From: Pseudomonas sp. GR 6-02
GTDB lineage: Bacteria > Pseudomonadota > Gammaproteobacteria > Pseudomonadales > Pseudomonadaceae
DNA length: 64,000 bases
Assembly (NCBI RefSeq): GCF_001655615.1
Contig: NZ_CP011567.1
Location: 372,001 to 436,000 of the forward strand
Direction: 5' to 3'
A program made the translations under genes and the position numbers. This document shows, piece by piece, positions 57,501-64,000 of this stretch. The notes below the pieces were generated by a model. It searched no databases. It saw nothing but the letters and a program-made list of their open reading frames with translations, and had not been told where the DNA came from. Each line of letters starts with the position of its first letter. Positions within the stretch are counted from its first letter, which is position 1.

Positions 57501-58019
57501 GTGCGAAATTTGATTCTTGTTGGACCGATGGGGGCTGGAAAAAGCACCATCGGCCGGTTGCTGGCCAAAGAGCTGCGCCTGCCGTTCAAAGATTCCGATA
57601 AGGAAATTGAATTGCGCACGGGCGCCAATATCCCGTGGATTTTCGATAAAGAAGGCGAACCGGGCTTTCGTGACCGCGAGCAGGCGATGATTGCCGAGCT
57701 GTGCGCGTCCGACGGCGTGGTGTTGGCGACCGGTGGCGGAGCGGTAATGCGCGAGGCCAATCGTCGGGCGCTGCACGCCGGTGGTCGGGTGGTCTATCTG
57801 CACGCGTCTGTCGAGCAGCAAGTGGGCCGAACGGCTCGCGATCGCAATCGGCCACTGCTGCGTACCGCCGATCCGGCCAAGACCCTGCGGGACTTGCTTG
57901 CGATCCGTGACCCGCTGTATCGGGAAATCGCCGACCTGGTGGTGGAAACCGATGAGCGGCCACCGCGGATGGTGGTGCTCGATATTCTCGAACGCTTGCA
58001 GCAGCTGCCGCCCCGTTAA
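57501..58019 (+). CDS. aroK: Shikimate kinase
   Basis: Phosphorylates shikimate in aromatic amino acid synthesis. 172 residues. Walker [10 protein letters not shown] at residues 8-16, shikimate-binding [11 protein letters not shown] and ATGGGAVMR, and the lid arginine in [11 protein letters not shown]. It uses a GTG start at 57501, four bases after the pilQ stop. Confidence 0.97.
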   Translation: MRNLILVGPMGAGKSTIGRLLAKELRLPFKDSDKEIELRTGANIPWIFDKEGEPGFRDREQAMIAELCASDGVVLATGGGAVMREANRRALHAGGRVVYLHASVEQQVGRTARDRNRPLLRTADPAKTLRDLLAIRDPLYREIADLVVETDERPPRMVVLDILERLQQLPPR

Positions 58020-58169
58020 TGCACGGGGCGAAATGCGCTATCCTCGGCGTCCTGTCGCAGCCGCTCAAGGTTGTGGCGGATGACTACCGGACGGCGTCAC
58101 ACCAGCAGACGCCATGGAATTCGTAAACTCAAGGCAGGACGCCTGATTCCATCTTCACTGTGGGGACAC

Positions 58170-59270
58170 ATGCAGACACTCAAGGTCGATCTAGGCGAGC
58201 GCAGCTACCCGATTCATATTGGCGAAGGTTTGTTGGATAAGCCTGAGCTGCTAGCCCCGCATATCCGCGGGCGGCAGGTGGCGATCATCTCCAACGAGAC
58301 CGTCGCGCCGCTCTACCTCGAGCGTCTGACCCGCAGTCTGGCGCAGTTCTCGGTCATTTCCGTGGTGCTGCCCGATGGCGAAGCCTTCAAGACCTGGGAA
58401 ACCCTGCAACTGATTTTCGATGACTTGCTGACTGCTCGGCACGACCGTCGCACCACGGTGATTGCCCTCGGTGGCGGCGTGATCGGTGACATGGCCGGTT
58501 TTGCCGCGGCCTGCTACCAGCGGGGCGTCGATTTCATCCAGGTGCCGACCACGTTGCTGTCGCAAGTCGATTCTTCGGTGGGCGGCAAGACCGGGATCAA
58601 TCATCCGCTGGGCAAGAACATGGTCGGCGCCTTCTATCAGCCCAACGTGGTGCTGATCGATACCGCCACCCTCAACACACTGCCGGCCCGCGAACTGTCT
58701 GCCGGGCTGGCGGAAGTCATCAAGTACGGGCTGATCTGTGACGAGCCATTCCTGACCTGGCTCGAAGAAAACGTCGATCGCCTGCGCGCCCTGGACCAGG
58801 TCGCCCTGACTTACGCTATCGAACGTTCCTGTGCGGCCAAGGCGGCAGTGGTGGGTGCCGACGAGAAAGAGACTGGCGTGCGTGCCACGTTGAACCTGGG
58901 GCATACCTTCGGCCACGCGATCGAAACCCATATGGGCTATGGTGTCTGGTTGCATGGTGAAGCAGTCGCTGCTGGCACCGTGATGGCTCTGGAAATGTCC
59001 GCGCGGCTGGGCTGGATCAGCGAAGAGGAGCGTAATCGCGGTATTCGCCTGTTCCAGCGCGCCGGCCTGCCGGTCATCCCGCCGGAAGAGATGACCGAAG
59101 CAGATTTTCTCGAACACATGGCAATTGACAAGAAAGTGATCGACGGTCGTTTGCGCCTGGTGCTGCTGCGCCACATGGGCGAAGCGGTGGTGACCGACGA
59201 TTATCCGAAAGAGGTTTTACAGGCCACGCTGGGAGCGGATTACCGCGCCCTGGCTCAGCTTAAAGGTTAA
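58170..59270 (+). CDS. aroB: 3-dehydroquinate synthase
   Basis: Second step of the shikimate pathway, converting DAHP to 3-dehydroquinate with NAD+ and a divalent metal. The ATG at 58170 behind GGGGA gives 366 residues ([22 protein letters not shown]). Conserved [43 protein letters not shown] and the metal-binding [12 protein letters not shown] are intact. About 150 bases after aroK. Confidence 0.98.
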   Translation: MQTLKVDLGERSYPIHIGEGLLDKPELLAPHIRGRQVAIISNETVAPLYLERLTRSLAQFSVISVVLPDGEAFKTWETLQLIFDDLLTARHDRRTTVIALGGGVIGDMAGFAAACYQRGVDFIQVPTTLLSQVDSSVGGKTGINHPLGKNMVGAFYQPNVVLIDTATLNTLPARELSAGLAEVIKYGLICDEPFLTWLEENVDRLRALDQVALTYAIERSCAAKAAVVGADEKETGVRATLNLGHTFGHAIETHMGYGVWLHGEAVAAGTVMALEMSARLGWISEEERNRGIRLFQRAGLPVIPPEEMTEADFLEHMAIDKKVIDGRLRLVLLRHMGEAVVTDDYPKEVLQATLGADYRALAQLKG

Positions 59271-59280
59271 TAAGATCCCG

Positions 59281-60894
59281 ATGACTAGTTTGCATGCCGA
59301 CGAGGCTTTCCTCGGCCATTACCAGTTAAGTCATGACCCTTTCGCTCCACGGGTGCCTGGCTTCAAATTCTTCCCGGCCCAGCGCAAGCCGGTGCTGGGC
59401 CAGTTGCACCACCTGGCTCGCTACAGCCAGTTGCTGCTGGTGGTCACCGGTCCGCAAGGCAGCGGCAAAACCCTGTTGCGTCAGGCCCTGGTAGCCAGCA
59501 CCAACAAACAGTCAGTGCAGAGCGTGGTGGTTTCCGCCCGTGGCGCCGGCGATGCCGCTGGCGTGCTGAATCAAGTGGCTCAGGCGCTGGACGTTGCTCA
59601 GGCCGAGATCGGTGCGATCCTGGCTCAAGTGGTGCAGCTTGCGCTCACGGGGCAGGAAGTCTATTTGCTGGTGGATGACGCCGAGCAACTCGACGAGTCT
59701 GCACTGGAAGCCTTGTTGGCCCTGGCTGCCGGCGCGCCGGAAGGTCGTCCGCATGTATTCCTGTTCGGTGAGTCCTCGCTGATTGCTCAACTTGATGCGC
59801 TGAGCCTCGAGGAAGAGCGTTTTCACGTCATCGAATTGCAGCCCTACACCGAAGAAGAAACCCGCGAATATCTGGATCAGCGTCTTGAAGGTGCTGGCCG
59901 GGGAATCGAACTTTTCACCGCGGATCAGATCTCTGATATTCACGAAAGCTCCGACGGTTGGCCTGGCAACATCAACCAGGTCGCCCGCGATGCAATGATC
60001 GAAGCCATGATTGCCAGCCGCTCAGCGGTCAAGCGTCCAAGTATGGGGTTCAACATGCCGAAGAAACACGTATTGGCAATTTCCGCCGTCGTCGTGGTCG
60101 CGGTAGCTGCCGCCTGGTTGATGCCAGGTCGCAACAAAGCACCGACCACCGGCGCGCCTGCCAACGAACAGGCACAACTGCCGCTGGGCCAGGGCACGCC
60201 AAAACCTAACAGTGCAGGCGCTCCCTCCGTGGAGTTCGCCGGTAATACGCAACCGATGCCATTGCCGTTGGTCGGTAACTCGCAGCCAGTGATGCGTGGT
60301 CCGTTGGCCGAAGCGGCTGGAGGCATTACCGAAGGCGATGATGGCGTACCGGTCGAAGGCTCCAGCGCCACACCGCCGACCGTGACCACCACTGCGCCAC
60401 CGGCAGGCGTTCCAGCGGGGCCCGCGCCGACACCGGCTGCCAAGCCGACGCCTGCGCCGACTCAAGTCGCGACCGCCAAGCCTGTCGCGCCTGTGGCCAA
60501 GCCAGCGCCAGCGCCTGCACCGGCTGCCAAACCGGCTCCGGCGCCCGCCAAGCCGGCCGTCGTGGCCAAACCCGCCGAGAAGCCAGCTACCGTGGCCAAA
60601 GCCGCTGGTGGCAGCTGGTACGCAGGCCAGGCACCAGGCAGCTATGTAGTGCAGATCCTTGGCACCAGCTCCGAATCGACCGCGCAAAACTTCGTCAAGG
60701 AGCAGGGCGGCGAGTACCGTTATTTCAAGAAAGTGCTCAACGGCAAGCCGCTTTACGTCATCACCTACGGTAGCTTCGCCAACCGCGATGCAGCCGTTAC
60801 TGCCATCAAGGCCTTGCCAGCGAAGGTTCAGGCTGGTAAACCTTGGCCTCGCACTGTCGCCAGCGTCCAACAGGAACTGGCAACAACTCGCTGA
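59281..60894 (+). CDS. DamX-like cell-division protein: AAA ATPase domain plus C-terminal SPOR domain
   Basis: 537 residues. The N-terminal ATPase domain (residues 10-230) has Walker A GPQGSGKTLLRQ and Walker B YLLVDDAEQLDE, as in GspA/ExeA-type proteins. It is followed by one transmembrane helix near residues 260-282 (HVLAISAVVVVAVAAAWLM), a long Pro/Ala/Thr/Lys linker with repeated PAPA and KPA units, and a SPOR domain from about residue 455 (SYVVQILGTSSESTAQNFVKEQ). Equivalent to DamX, which lies after aroB in many gammaproteobacteria and binds septal murein. Starts 11 bases after aroB. Confidence 0.93.
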   Translation: MTSLHADEAFLGHYQLSHDPFAPRVPGFKFFPAQRKPVLGQLHHLARYSQLLLVVTGPQGSGKTLLRQALVASTNKQSVQSVVVSARGAGDAAGVLNQVAQALDVAQAEIGAILAQVVQLALTGQEVYLLVDDAEQLDESALEALLALAAGAPEGRPHVFLFGESSLIAQLDALSLEEERFHVIELQPYTEEETREYLDQRLEGAGRGIELFTADQISDIHESSDGWPGNINQVARDAMIEAMIASRSAVKRPSMGFNMPKKHVLAISAVVVVAVAAAWLMPGRNKAPTTGAPANEQAQLPLGQGTPKPNSAGAPSVEFAGNTQPMPLPLVGNSQPVMRGPLAEAAGGITEGDDGVPVEGSSATPPTVTTTAPPAGVPAGPAPTPAAKPTPAPTQVATAKPVAPVAKPAPAPAPAAKPAPAPAKPAVVAKPAEKPATVAKAAGGSWYAGQAPGSYVVQILGTSSESTAQNFVKEQGGEYRYFKKVLNGKPLYVITYGSFANRDAAVTAIKALPAKVQAGKPWPRTVASVQQELATTR

Positions 60895-61246
60895 AGATTC
60901 GGCGGCCTTACCCAGGCCGCCTCTCCAAGCACCTCAAAATTTCTACAAGTGCGCGCGCTGTCTCTATAGACCGCGTGCCTTGTGGTGTCTGCGTCACAGT
61001 AGTCTTTGAGTCGCTGCGGTCAAAATTAAAAAAGTTTTGACTAGCACAGCATATCGCTTTAAACCTTTCACAAATGCGACATGGATTTGCGACATTTCGT
61101 CGTCAAATTTGTGAGCCTCTGTGTCGGTGTGTACAATGACCTCCCTTTTGCCCCCGCAAAGCTGGCGTACGTTCGGCGCGGATGGTAACTGGTTGAATTG
61201 AAAAGAAATTTGCCTCGATAAGAGGCAGCCTGGTGAGAAAGTGTCT
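60895..61246. other. Intergenic region upstream of gltB
   Basis: 352 bases without a gene. It starts with a hairpin GGCGGCC/GGCCGCC at 60901-60921 that has no T-run, a weak end for the aroB-damX transcript. The AT-richer part from about 61010 leads to the gltB promoter at 61109-61137, followed by a leader of about 100 bases. No further feature is apparent. Confidence 0.6.
61109..61137 (+). promoter_or_regulatory. Sigma-70 promoter of gltB
   Basis: TTGTGA at 61109-61114 and TACAAT at 61132-61137 with the optimal 17-base spacer. Transcription would start near 61144 with a leader of roughly 100 bases before the gltB ATG. Confidence 0.78.

Positions 61247-64000
<2,754 letters not shown>

Overview
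The window is ordinary-looking chromosome from a fluorescent Pseudomonas, most likely the P. fluorescens species group. Evidence: high GC throughout, class II medium-chain-length PHA genes in the order phaC1-phaZ-phaC2-phaD with phaF/phaI convergent, a hut operon with two hutH paralogues and a hutXWV ABC transporter, the opgGH, tatABC, hslVU, pilMNOPQ-aroKB and gltB neighbourhoods in pseudomonad order, and many REP-type inverted repeats of two families found in this group. The species name is inference.

Layout. 1-12218: histidine utilisation. The end of hutD is followed by hutU, hutX-W-V, hutH1, hutH2, hutT, hutI and hutG, all on the plus strand. A sigma-54 type promoter overlapped by a HutC-type operator lies in front of hutU. 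Histidine enters through HutT and possibly HutXWV, is deaminated by HutH2, and passes through HutU, HutI and the HutF/HutG branch to glutamate. 12546-15985: an orphan choline/betaine-type binding protein, an HSL-family esterase, proline iminopeptidase and D-aminoacyl-tRNA deacylase. 16306-20674: opgG-opgH, periplasmic glucan synthesis. 20905-23570: a polar amino acid ABC transporter. 23655-31898 (minus strand): ubiE-ubiJ-ubiB, hisI-hisE, tatA-B-C, rsmE, then a methyl-accepting chemotaxis protein. 32053-39072: the PHA cluster. 39316-47019 (minus strand): a DUF971 protein, hslVU, a SPOR-domain protein, argS and priA. 47350-49843: rpmE, a secreted nuclease and a malic enzyme. 49977-52418 (minus): penicillin-binding protein 1A. 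52633-64000: pilMNOPQ, aroK, aroB, a DamX-like SPOR protein and the first 918 codons of gltB.

Most of the window is core genome. I saw no prophage, insertion sequence, CRISPR array, tRNA or rRNA. The most unusual points are: HutH1, which lacks the Ala-Ser-Gly triad that forms the MIO cofactor and also has two further active-site substitutions beside an intact HutH2; a 151-bp near-symmetric palindrome upstream of rpmE; and a strong intrinsic terminator for rpmE that overlaps the signal-peptide codons of the following nuclease gene. Other points of note are the regulatory sites of hutU (sigma-54 plus HutC), phaC1 (sigma-54) and hslV (sigma-32), and hairpins or REPINs at nearly every segment boundary of the hut operon.
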